From assembly GCA_018903055.1 (NCBI GenBank), contig JAHIPW010000018.1:1-8954 (forward strand): 8,954 nucleotides of DNA, given 5' to 3'. The position numbers and the translations under genes were made by a program. The notes under the pieces are model-generated. The model was given only the letters and a program-made list of their open reading frames with translations. It searched no databases and had not been told where the DNA came from. Positions within the stretch are counted from its first letter, which is position 1; every line of letters starts with the position of its first letter. Below, piece by piece: positions 1 through 5,279 of the stretch. The stretch comes from a bacterium (GTDB taxonomy: Bacteria; UBP18; UBA7526).

Positions 1-6
1 TATTAA

Positions 7-14
7 AGAAGGAG
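7..14 (+). promoter_or_regulatory. Shine-Dalgarno site of plsY
   Basis: AGAAGGAG lies 4 nt before the ATG at 19 and is a strong anti-16S match, which supports that start. Only 18 bases precede the gene, so promoter and upstream gene cannot be seen. The TAA at 4-6 may or may not be an upstream stop codon. Confidence 0.75.
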
Positions 15-18
15 TAGA

Positions 19-636
19 ATGCTTTTTCTATCTATCATACTGAGTTATCTTTTGGGCTCTGTTCCCACCAGCTACATCATGGGAAAACTCTGGAAAGGAA
101 TCGACTTAAGAAAGCATGGCTCGGGAAACGTAGGGGCTGCCAATACTTTCCGTGTACTAGGACCCATACCCGGGGTGATTATCTTTCTGGGGGATGCCTT
201 GAAGGGATGGGTCGCCGTCTATTGTATCAGTCTCCTTGTGCCGGTTGAAACGTTTACTTCTGATTGGGTAAAGATTTTTTGCGGGATGGCCGCCATCTGT
301 GGTCATAACTGGACAATATTCCTGAAGTTTAAAGGGGGCCGAGGAGTAGCCACCAGTATTGGTGTTTTCTTTGCCCTGGCCTGGCAGGCGATAGGTATAT
401 CTTTATTGTTGGGAATAGTGATTATATCTTTAACCCGTTATATTTCTTTAGGTTCCATGGCAGGGGCCATTGCGCTTCCCTTCCTGGTGGTTCTTTTGCC
501 CTTTAAGAAACCCTTACCATATTTATGGTTTGCTCTGTTGGTAGCTTTTTTAGTTATTATCAAGCATATCCCAAATATCAAAAGACTCATTAAAGGCAAA
601 GAAAATAGATTTTCTTTTAGGAGGAGTAAGGAGTGA
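19..636 (+). CDS. plsY: Glycerol-3-phosphate acyltransferase PlsY (acyl-phosphate dependent)
   Basis: Integral membrane enzyme that moves an acyl group from acyl-phosphate to the sn-1 position of glycerol-3-phosphate, giving lysophosphatidate, the first committed step of phospholipid synthesis in most bacteria. The 205-residue length is usual for the family. Three PlsY signature blocks are visible: GSGNVGAANTFR at 34-45, GHNW followed by KFKGGRG at 95-109, and HIPNIKRL followed by KGKENR at 183-197. Several hydrophobic segments (about 2-20, 52-72, 115-140, 145-162, 168-185) fit a polytopic membrane protein. The stop codon overlaps the GTG start of gpsA by 4 nt (GTGA, 633-636), which suggests translational coupling with the gene that makes its substrate. 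Identity rests on motifs, length and neighbour, and is close to certain. Confidence 0.97.
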   Translation: MLFLSIILSYLLGSVPTSYIMGKLWKGIDLRKHGSGNVGAANTFRVLGPIPGVIIFLGDALKGWVAVYCISLLVPVETFTSDWVKIFCGMAAICGHNWTIFLKFKGGRGVATSIGVFFALAWQAIGISLLLGIVIISLTRYISLGSMAGAIALPFLVVLLPFKKPLPYLWFALLVAFLVIIKHIPNIKRLIKGKENRFSFRRSKE

Positions 637-1631
637 GAAAGATTGCAGTTCTGGGAGCTGGAAGTTGGGGGACTACCCTGGCCATACTATTGGCCAAGAA
701 AGGCCATGAAGTCAGCCTCTGGGAGTATCTGAAAGAGCAGGCCGAGAGGCTCGATAGGGAGAGGGAGAATCGTCAGTTCCTTTCCGGGGTCCCTATTCCC
801 AAAGAAATTTTTATCTCTTCAAACCTAAAGGAGATAATCAAGAGAAAAGAGATCATATTAATCGTCGTTCCCTCACAGGTCTTAAGAGAAGTGGTAGAGA
901 AACTGTCAAAAATAAAGATTCCGCCCAAGACCATTCTCATCAGTGCCACAAAAGGACTGGAGGTGGGAACGAACTTGAGGATGTCACAGATCATCAAATC
1001 CTACTTTCCGAAGAATAGGATAGTCGTTGTTTCCGGACCTTCTCATGCCGAGGATGTTTCAAGAAAGATACCGGCCACCATCGTGAGCTCTGCTTCCAGC
1101 AAGAAGCTCTCCCGGGAAATCCAAGAAGTCTTCACCACTCCCTATTTTAGGGTTTATACCAATCCAGACACCGTAGGAGTAGAGTTGGGGGGGGCCCTGA
1201 AGAATATCATCGCCATCGCCAGTGGCATATGTGATGGTCTGGGATTAGGGGATAGCAGTAAGGCGGCTTTAATGACCCGGGGAATAGTGGAGATTGCTCG
1301 TTTGGGAGTGGCCATGGGAGCCAAGCAGGAGACATTTTCCGGGTTATCAGGGATAGGAGATCTCATTACCACCTGCATCAGCAGACATAGCAGGAACCGG
1401 GGATTAGGAGAAAGAATCGCTAAAGGAAAGAAGTTAGAAGAGGCCCAGAAAGAGATCGGGATGGTTACTGAGGGAGTGCCCACTACAAAAAGCGCCTATG
1501 AACTGGCCAAGAAGTATAAGATGGAGATGCCCATTACTGGGGAACTCTATAATATCCTTTTTAAAGGGAAGGATCCCAAGGATGCCGAGTTTGAACTCAT
1601 GACCAGAAAGACGAAGAGGGAAGACCGGTGA
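633..1631 (+). CDS. gpsA: NAD(P)-dependent glycerol-3-phosphate dehydrogenase GpsA
   Basis: Cytosolic enzyme that reduces dihydroxyacetone phosphate to sn-glycerol-3-phosphate, the acceptor used by PlsY. The 332-residue protein opens with a Rossmann nucleotide-binding loop (GAGSWGTTLA, 8-17). SGPSHAEDV at 134-142 and the block GALKN...G...GLGDSSKAALMTRG (187-217) are family hallmarks, with K190 the expected catalytic lysine. GLSGIGDLITTC (237-248) and SRNRGLG (253-259) complete the C-terminal helical domain. The start is GTG at 633: AGGAGG at 619-624 lies 8 nt upstream, and translation from it opens directly with the Rossmann strand. It overlaps plsY by 4 nt, and its own stop overlaps the HU/IHF start by 4 nt. 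A hand count of bases 1201-1320 gives about 52% G+C. Confidence 0.97.
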   Translation: MRKIAVLGAGSWGTTLAILLAKKGHEVSLWEYLKEQAERLDRERENRQFLSGVPIPKEIFISSNLKEIIKRKEIILIVVPSQVLREVVEKLSKIKIPPKTILISATKGLEVGTNLRMSQIIKSYFPKNRIVVVSGPSHAEDVSRKIPATIVSSASSKKLSREIQEVFTTPYFRVYTNPDTVGVELGGALKNIIAIASGICDGLGLGDSSKAALMTRGIVEIARLGVAMGAKQETFSGLSGIGDLITTCISRHSRNRGLGERIAKGKKLEEAQKEIGMVTEGVPTTKSAYELAKKYKMEMPITGELYNILFKGKDPKDAEFELMTRKTKREDR

Positions 1632-1900
1632 TTAAGAAAGACTTGGTTGATAGGATAGCATCTCTCGGCCTTTCTAAGAAAAAAGCAAAGGAAGCCATGG
1701 AGGCCATCATTGAGGGGATAGGGGAGAGCCTTTCTCGAGGGGAGAAGGTACAAATTCAGGGATTGGGTAGTTTTGACATCAGGATAGCAAAGGAGAGGAG
1801 AGGACGCAACCCCAAGACCGGAGAGCCCCTAAAGATTCCTTCTCGTAAGGTCCCTGTATTTCGGGCTGCACCGCCTTTGAAGGAGAAAGTGAGAAAATAA
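1628..1900 (+). CDS. HU/IHF-family DNA-binding protein
   Basis: Small dimeric nucleoid protein that bends DNA. The 90-residue length and layout match the family: two N-terminal helices (3-38), the turn GLGSF at 45-49, and the beta-arm RRGRNPKTGEPLKIP (58-71), whose proline normally intercalates into the minor groove, then a C-terminal helix ending KEKVRK. The GTG start at 1628 has GAGGG at 1616-1620 about 7 nt upstream and shares GTGA with the gpsA stop. HU and IHF subunits cannot be told apart safely here. The MerR gene and tRNA-Pro that follow resemble the ihfA neighbourhood of Proteobacteria, which leans slightly towards an IHF-like role. The last codons (from about 1883, GAGAAAGTGAGAAAA) already look like the GAGAAAGTGAGCAGG repeat that follows, so the repeat may have reshaped the C-terminus. 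Confidence 0.93.
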   Translation: MIKKDLVDRIASLGLSKKKAKEAMEAIIEGIGESLSRGEKVQIQGLGSFDIRIAKERRGRNPKTGEPLKIPSRKVPVFRAAPPLKEKVRK

Positions 1901-2066
1901 GCAGGTGAGAAAGTGAGCAGGTGGGAAAGTGGGACAGCAATTAAGCTATCAAGCTATCAAGAACAAGGATCAAGGATCCAGGATCCAGGATCGAGCATCC
2001 AGTATCTGTAATCTGTGCTCATCTGTCACTAATCTGTGATAATCTGTGTCCGAACGAAGTGAGGAA
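1901..2066 (+). repeat. Composite modular intergenic repeat, copy 1
   Basis: No gene is visible here. Modules in order: a purine-rich stretch built from GCAGGTGAGAAAGTGA-like units (1901-1933); a run of 7-bp ATCNNGN units (ATCAAGC 1948-1954, ATCAAGA 1956-1962, ATCAAGG 1969-1975, ATCCAGG at 1976-1982 and 1983-1989, ATCGAGC 1990-1996, ATCCAGT 1997-2003); then ATCTGTR units, first 7 bp apart (2004, 2011) and then 10-11 bp apart (2021, 2032, 2042); finally TCCGAACGAAGTGAGGA, which runs into the MerR start codon. The same order recurs at 7801-8012. Translating this unit gives only spurious peptides. Confidence 0.85.
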
Positions 2067-2384
2067 ATGAAGGTCCGCATTCCAAATAAATTATTCTTCT
2101 CTATTACCGAGGTAAGTAAGATTACCAAGGTTCCCTCCCATGTCTTGAGATACTGGGAGAAGGAGTTCAAGCAATTTTTAAAACCCGTAAAGTCCGAAAC
2201 GAAAAGAAGGAGATATCAGAGAAAGGATATTCAGATTATTCTCAAGATAAAGGAGTTACTCTATAGGGAAAAATATTCTATTGCTGGGGCAAAGAAAAGG
2301 CTAAAACAAGAGACGGTCTTGCCCGATCTGATAAAAGAATGTAAGAAAGAACTCCGCAAGATTCTAAGAGTCCTCAGTAAGTAA
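2067..2384 (+). CDS. MerR-family HTH transcriptional regulator (small, no effector domain)
   Basis: DNA-binding regulator of 105 residues. Residues 10-40 form the MerR winged-helix core (FSITEVSKITKVPSHVLRYW then EKEF), with the diagnostic RYW at 28-30. The wing follows (KRRRYQRKDIQII, 46-58), then a helix with the IKELLYREKYSIAGAKKRL pattern (61-79). The C-terminal tail (80-105) is a short charged helix, so there is no room for a metal or drug-binding domain. A GTG start at 2046 is possible but would add residues MSERSEE encoded purely by repeat sequence. ATG 2067 is preferred because family members start just before the IPNKL-like segment and GAGG at 2061-2064 lies just upstream, although its 2-nt spacing is tight. 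Small MerR proteins of this type often follow HU/IHF genes. The target is unknown. Confidence 0.9.
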   Translation: MKVRIPNKLFFSITEVSKITKVPSHVLRYWEKEFKQFLKPVKSETKRRRYQRKDIQIILKIKELLYREKYSIAGAKKRLKQETVLPDLIKECKKELRKILRVLSK

Positions 2385-2554
2385 GCAACGGGCTCCAAGT
2401 TACAGGCTACAGGCTACAGGCTACAGGCGGTTTGACAGTTTGACGCTTAACGCTTTTTCGTTTTTCGCTTTTTGTTTTTTGTTTAACGCATTTCGTTTTT
2501 CGCTTAACGCTTTCTGTATTAACTTATTAACTTATTTACGCCGAAGGCGTTTAT
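2385..2554. repeat. Patchwork of short tandem repeats between the MerR gene and tRNA-Pro
   Basis: No gene is visible. Four perfect head-to-tail TACAGGC copies occupy 2401-2428. TTTGACAG/TTTGACGC is a near-duplicate at 2431-2446. The 13-mer CGCTTAACGCTTT occurs twice (2444-2456 and 2501-2513), and CGTTTTTCGCTT occurs twice (2459-2470 and 2494-2505) within a run of T-rich CGTTTTT-like units. TATTAACTTATTAACTTATT follows. A small perfect hairpin ACGCC-GAA-GGCGT (2538-2550) ends 4 nt before the tRNA. The stretch is like the modular repeats elsewhere in the window but uses different words. Confidence 0.8.
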
Positions 2555-2632
2555 CGGGGCGTAGCGCAGTTGGTTTAGCGCACCTGAATGGGGTTCAGGA
2601 GGTCGCTGGTTCGAATCCAGTCGCCCCGACCA
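2555..2632 (+). tRNA. tRNA-Pro, anticodon GGG
   Basis: A full cloverleaf of 78 nt can be folded by eye. The acceptor stem CGGGGCG (2555-2561) pairs with CGCCCCG (2622-2628), then discriminator A2629 and an encoded CCA (2630-2632). The D stem is GCGC/GCGC (2564-2567, 2578-2581). The anticodon stem CCTGA/TCAGG (2583-2587, 2595-2599) encloses the loop ATGGGGT, giving anticodon GGG at 2590-2592, which reads CCC and CCU. The T stem GCTGG/CCAGT (2605-2609, 2617-2621, one G-T pair) encloses TTCGAAT. C1-G72 with A73 is the usual identity set of bacterial tRNA-Pro. An inverted repeat begins within the CCA and continues downstream. Confidence 0.97.
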
Positions 2633-2793
2633 TAAACCACTCGCTTGCCCTGCACCGTCTGGTGCAAGGGCGAGCCCTGCACTGGAGTGAAGCGACTGGT
2701 GCAGGGCTCACTCGGGTTTATGGCAAGCCATTTATTTGAGTGGTTTATGAGCCCTGTACCGGAGTGAAAACGACTGGTATAGGGCCAAAGAAA
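2630..2793. repeat. Nested inverted-repeat element with three related hairpins, abutting tRNA-Pro
   Basis: The outer stem is CATAAACCACTC (2631-2642) with GAGTGGTTTATG (2738-2749), 12 bp perfect. A second stem GCTTGCC (2643-2649) pairs with GGCAAGC (2722-2728). Inside or just after lie three hairpins built from one theme. H1 is about 2644-2674 (TGCACC-GTCT-GGTGCA with one bulged A in the 3' arm). H2 is 2672-2709 (GAGCCCTGCAC with GTGCAGGGCTC, 11 bp perfect). H3 is 2751-2785 (GCCCTGTACC with GGTATAGGGC, one G-T pair). H2 and H3 are also direct repeats, sharing GGAGTGAA...CGACTGGT in their loops. CCATAAACC (2630-2638) can pair instead with GGTTTATGG (2715-2723), so two folds exclude each other. 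No protein gene is credible here. Confidence 0.85.
2751..2785 (+). promoter_or_regulatory. Hairpin H3 that may hide the GIY-YIG ribosome binding site
   Basis: GCCCTGTACC (2751-2760) pairs with GGTATAGGGC (2776-2785) across a 15-nt loop. The only Shine-Dalgarno-like bases before ATG 2794 are AGGG at 2781-2784, 9 nt upstream and inside the 3' arm, so folding of the mRNA would block them. Seen: stem and position. Inferred: translational control. Known parallel: the gene for the GIY-YIG homing enzyme I-TevI has its ribosome site sequestered by a stem-loop. Confidence 0.45.
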
Positions 2794-3048
2794 ATGTACT
2801 ATGTATATGTACTTCAAAGCCAGAAAGATCATTTTCTCTATGTAGGGTGCACAAATAATATTGAATCCAGGGTTTGCCGTCACCATGCAGGCTTGGTACC
2901 GGCAACTAAACCCAGAAGGCCGTTGAAACTAATTTTCTATGAGGCATACCTGACGAAAGGCGATGCGATTCGACGTGAGCGTTACTTCAAAACCTCAAAG
3001 GGCAAAACAACGCTGAAAATAATGCTTAAAGATTATTTTTCCTTGTGA
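2794..3048 (+). CDS. Small stand-alone GIY-YIG endonuclease domain protein
   Basis: An 84-residue protein that is just a GIY-YIG nuclease fold, the catalytic module also found in UvrC, Slx1 and I-TevI homing enzymes. Visible motifs are YVY at 3-5 (the GIY element), YVG at 16-18 (the YIG element), R26 and H30 on the first helix (the expected catalytic arginine region), GLVPATKPRRPLKLIFYE at 33-50, and GDAIRRERYFK at 56-66 with E62 as the likely metal-binding glutamate. Length and layout match the single-domain YhbQ-like group, whose cellular role is poorly known. ATG 2794 is preferred over a GTG at 2740, which would translate hairpin H3. The gene sits 161 bp from tRNA-Pro, behind a hairpin array, and has G+C near 48% (hand count of 2881-3000), unlike the AT-rich genes after it. 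A mobile or selfish nature is inferred from context. Confidence 0.92.
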   Translation: MYYVYVLQSQKDHFLYVGCTNNIESRVCRHHAGLVPATKPRRPLKLIFYEAYLTKGDAIRRERYFKTSKGKTTLKIMLKDYFSL

Positions 3049-3095
3049 AGCTTCACCCAGAGTTGTATAGAAACGAAGTACTTCGCAAAATATAC
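3045..3095. repeat. Two perfect 12-bp palindromes after the GIY-YIG gene
   Basis: GTGAAGCTTCAC (3045-3056) spans the stop codon of the GIY-YIG gene. CGAAGTACTTCG (3074-3085) follows and is flanked by a further matched pair, GTATA (3065-3069) and TATAC (3091-3095). No T-run follows either palindrome closely, so they are not typical intrinsic terminators. They could be protein or nuclease sites, or the far edge of the hairpin/GIY-YIG module. The rest of the gap to 3203 is AT-rich, and I see no clear gene or promoter in it. Confidence 0.7.
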
Positions 3096-3203
3096 TAATT
3101 TGGGAGAATAAAAGAAGTTTTTTGGTTTTTTTGAACTGATCATTTTTAAGAAGGACGATATTAGAAATCTTAAACTAGCGTTTATTGATAGGAGTTTTTG
3201 CAA

Positions 3204-4343
3204 GTGAAAAAGATAAAATTGACTAAAGCAAAAATTATAACAGGGATTTTGGTTGTAATTCTATTGGCAGCTGGATACTTGACTATTTACTATTATCGAG
3301 ACCTCATCTTTGGCCCGTCAGTTTTGTTTATAAAGGATGATAATATAGAGATCAATCTTTATCCAAATGAATTTCAGATGGCATTTGTCTTTACCATTGA
3401 TGATGCACATAAATTAACCAACCCGCAAAAAGTAAGAAATGTAGTTGATATCCTCAATAAATTTAACGTTAAAGGAGTTTTTTTCGTAATTCCTTACTAT
3501 AAAGGTAGGTATAAGCTGACCAATGGTGATGAGATAACAACGGTGCTTCGTCAAATTACAAAAGAAGGGCATGAAATAGGACAGCATGGGCTAACGCATT
3601 CATTGCCGAGGAAAAAACTAAAGATTTTCAACCTCACAAAAGAATTTGTAGATTTACCCTATGGGGAACAAAAGAGGCGGATTTATGTTGGAAAAAAGAT
3701 TCTTGAAGAGGCAGGTTTTCAAATAAATGGTTTCAGAAGTCCGGCTTTTAGTGCTAACTATAATACGTTGAAGATATTAGACAGTTACGATTTCTTGTAC
3801 GGGGCAAATGTGGCTATCCTCCCACCTCCTTTTATGATGGCCAACAAAAGATTTGCTGAATCCATTTATTATCCTTTCCATCCCGCAGACCTCAATCTCA
3901 TTGAATTTATCTCTCACGGAGACTACTTTCGGACATACTTTAATGCGAAGAATTTTTTGGTTATAAAGAAGAGGTTTAAAAAAATATATGACAAACAGGG
4001 AATTTTTCTTTTGGTTACTCATATAGAATCCCTGAATAGTACTCATGGCTTAGCATTATTAAATACAACCTTAGAATATGTTGCTACTAAAAATGTTTGG
4101 AAGCCAAATTTGATAGAACTTGCATTATGGTGGAAAGGCAGGGAAGCGCTATTTGCTGAATCCGAAATAGATAATAATATACTTAAGATTGTTCTAAAGA
4201 AAGGAAACGAATTTGAGTTGAACGGTTTAACCATTAAATTTAAAAAAGGTGTCAAGGCAGATGACTATGAGATCATTGATGATGATGGTAGCGTCATTAA
4301 AAAAGGCAAGATAATTGAAAAGGTTGTTACTATAAATTATTAA
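3204..4343 (+). CDS. Membrane-anchored NodB-type polysaccharide deacetylase
   Basis: A 379-residue protein with a basic N-terminus and one membrane segment (about 11-31), so the enzyme domain probably faces the periplasm or cell exterior. The carbohydrate esterase 4 (NodB) core runs from about 58 to 290: FTIDD at 63-67 supplies the catalytic and metal-binding aspartates, HGLTH at 128-132 gives the H-x3-H metal ligands, and RSPAF at 178-182 is the third family motif. THIES near 273 may be the late His motif. Such enzymes remove N-acetyl or O-acetyl groups from amino-sugar polymers; the substrate cannot be read here. The last 70 residues form a small extra domain I do not recognise. GTG 3204 is chosen because AGGAG (3190-3194) lies 9 nt before it; TTG 3198 is only 3 nt away. 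G+C is about 32% (hand count of 4141-4260), unlike the flanks. An 11-nt gap to the next gene suggests co-transcription. Confidence 0.88.
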   Translation: MKKIKLTKAKIITGILVVILLAAGYLTIYYYRDLIFGPSVLFIKDDNIEINLYPNEFQMAFVFTIDDAHKLTNPQKVRNVVDILNKFNVKGVFFVIPYYKGRYKLTNGDEITTVLRQITKEGHEIGQHGLTHSLPRKKLKIFNLTKEFVDLPYGEQKRRIYVGKKILEEAGFQINGFRSPAFSANYNTLKILDSYDFLYGANVAILPPPFMMANKRFAESIYYPFHPADLNLIEFISHGDYFRTYFNAKNFLVIKKRFKKIYDKQGIFLLVTHIESLNSTHGLALLNTTLEYVATKNVWKPNLIELALWWKGREALFAESEIDNNILKIVLKKGNEFELNGLTIKFKKGVKADDYEIIDDDGSVIKKGKIIEKVVTINY

Positions 4344-4354
4344 GGTATTTTGCG

Positions 4355-5017
4355 ATGTCTTATTATCCTATAAGTGGCTTATTCATTAGAAAATATAGGA
4401 AAGCTGATAGGGGAGCGATAAGAAAAATCTGTTGCGATACTGCCTTTATGGGCGGGCCCATGGAGAAGTTCTTTGATGACCGGGAGATTCTAGCTGATTG
4501 CCTTACCTCTTATTATACCGACTACGAACCAGAATCTATCTTTGTAGCTGAGCTCAATAAAGAAGTAGCTGGCTACTTAATTGGTTGCAAAAGTTTAAAG
4601 AGGGAGAAAAAGGTATTTATAACGAAGATATTGCCACGAATATTACTAAAATCCTTCTTAAAAGGAGTCCTTTTTAAGTCTAAAACAAGAAGCTTCTGTG
4701 TTAATTGCTTTAAGTCCTTCTTAAGGGGCGAGTTTAATCGGCGGGGTTTTCTGCACGATTATCCAGCTTCCCTACATATAAATGTCGATTATAGATTTAG
4801 GAATATGGGTATAGGGAAAGAACTTATAAAGAAGTATCTTGATTATTTAAAAATTGAAGGGGTAAAAGGGGTTCAGCTTACTACCATATCTTCAAAGGCG
4901 AGAGAATTTTTTAAAACAACGGGATTTACAGTTCTATATTGCCAAAAGATTTCTTATTATAGAAATTTAACTGGTAAGGATTTGTTCCGTATTATTCTTG
5001 GCAGAAAACTAAATTGA
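4355..5017 (+). CDS. GNAT-family N-acetyltransferase
   Basis: A 220-residue protein. The acetyl-CoA binding signature RNMGIG (149-154, R-x-x-G-x-G) follows a beta strand with DYPASLHINVD (135-145), and the C-terminal end of the fold has ISSKAREFFKTTGF (178-191). The DYPA-LHINV pattern resembles GNAT proteins related to the acetyltransferase-like domain of bacterial O-GlcNAcases; this is family recall, not a search. Residues 80-130 form a basic, hydrophobic insertion (KILPRILLKSFLKGVLF) that may contact membrane or partner. It lies 11 nt after the deacetylase stop, with TAAGG (4341-4345) as a weak ribosome site, so the two are probably one operon. A deacetylase beside an acetyltransferase suggests work on the same amino sugar or polymer. 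G+C is again about 32% (hand count of 4801-4920), consistent with shared foreign origin. Confidence 0.85.
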   Translation: MSYYPISGLFIRKYRKADRGAIRKICCDTAFMGGPMEKFFDDREILADCLTSYYTDYEPESIFVAELNKEVAGYLIGCKSLKREKKVFITKILPRILLKSFLKGVLFKSKTRSFCVNCFKSFLRGEFNRRGFLHDYPASLHINVDYRFRNMGIGKELIKKYLDYLKIEGVKGVQLTTISSKAREFFKTTGFTVLYCQKISYYRNLTGKDLFRIILGRKLN

Positions 5018-5096
5018 CATAGGTTAAAAACTTTCTGGTGAAAACAAACTAGACTAATGGAACTATTTAAAAACATCGGAACTTAAATAATGTTAA

Positions 5097-5260
5097 ATAC
5101 GAAATCCGAAATTCTAAATCCTGGAGGGATCCCTTTGGGACAATATCGAATGTTCTAAATACAAATGACCAAAACAGAGAGTAAAGAATCTCTTGGTTTA
5201 GAAATTTGAGATTTGGATTTTAGATTTGTTTAGAGTTTCGATATTAGAATTTAGAATTTT
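5097..5260. repeat. Imperfect AT-rich inverted repeat between two gene blocks
   Basis: The gap 5018-5279 holds no credible gene. Two AT-rich arms run in opposite orientation: AAATTCTAAAT (5109-5119) matches ATTTAGAATTT (5247-5257), and AATATCGAA (5142-5150) matches TTCGATATT (5237-5245). Other arm segments (CTAAATACAAAT near 5155 and ATTTTAGATTTG near 5217) are degenerate versions of each other. A small GGGATCCC palindrome lies at 5126-5133, and AGAGA/TCTCT near the centre can pair. This is the type of dispersed TTTAGAATTT repeat I recall from many metagenomic bacterial genomes, where it gives spurious peptides rich in F, E, I and R. It marks the right edge of the AT-rich cassette. Confidence 0.75.
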
Positions 5261-5279
5261 GCCGAACGGGGGGTGTAAA

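Noticed and set aside
1901-2048. CRISPR array
   Set aside because: Units are 7-11 bp with no unique spacers of constant length, and there are no cas genes.
2432-2437. TTGACA as a -35 box for tRNA-Pro
   Set aside because: No acceptable -10 box lies 16-18 bp downstream, and the word is part of a tandem repeat.
2440-2739. Open frame of 99 codons covering repeat, tRNA and hairpins
   Set aside because: It reads straight through tRNA-Pro and low-complexity T-rich repeats; no protein motif is visible.
2575-2886. Open frame on the minus strand over the tRNA and hairpins
   Set aside because: It is antisense to tRNA-Pro and to the GIY-YIG gene and has no recognisable motif.
3045-3131. Intrinsic terminator after the GIY-YIG gene
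   Set aside because: The palindromes are not followed closely by a T-run; the T-rich stretch starts more than 20 nt later.
3131-3163. Promoter for the deacetylase gene (TTGAAC then GATATT)
   Set aside because: The spacer is about 20 bp and both boxes are weak in a very AT-rich stretch, where such matches are expected by chance.
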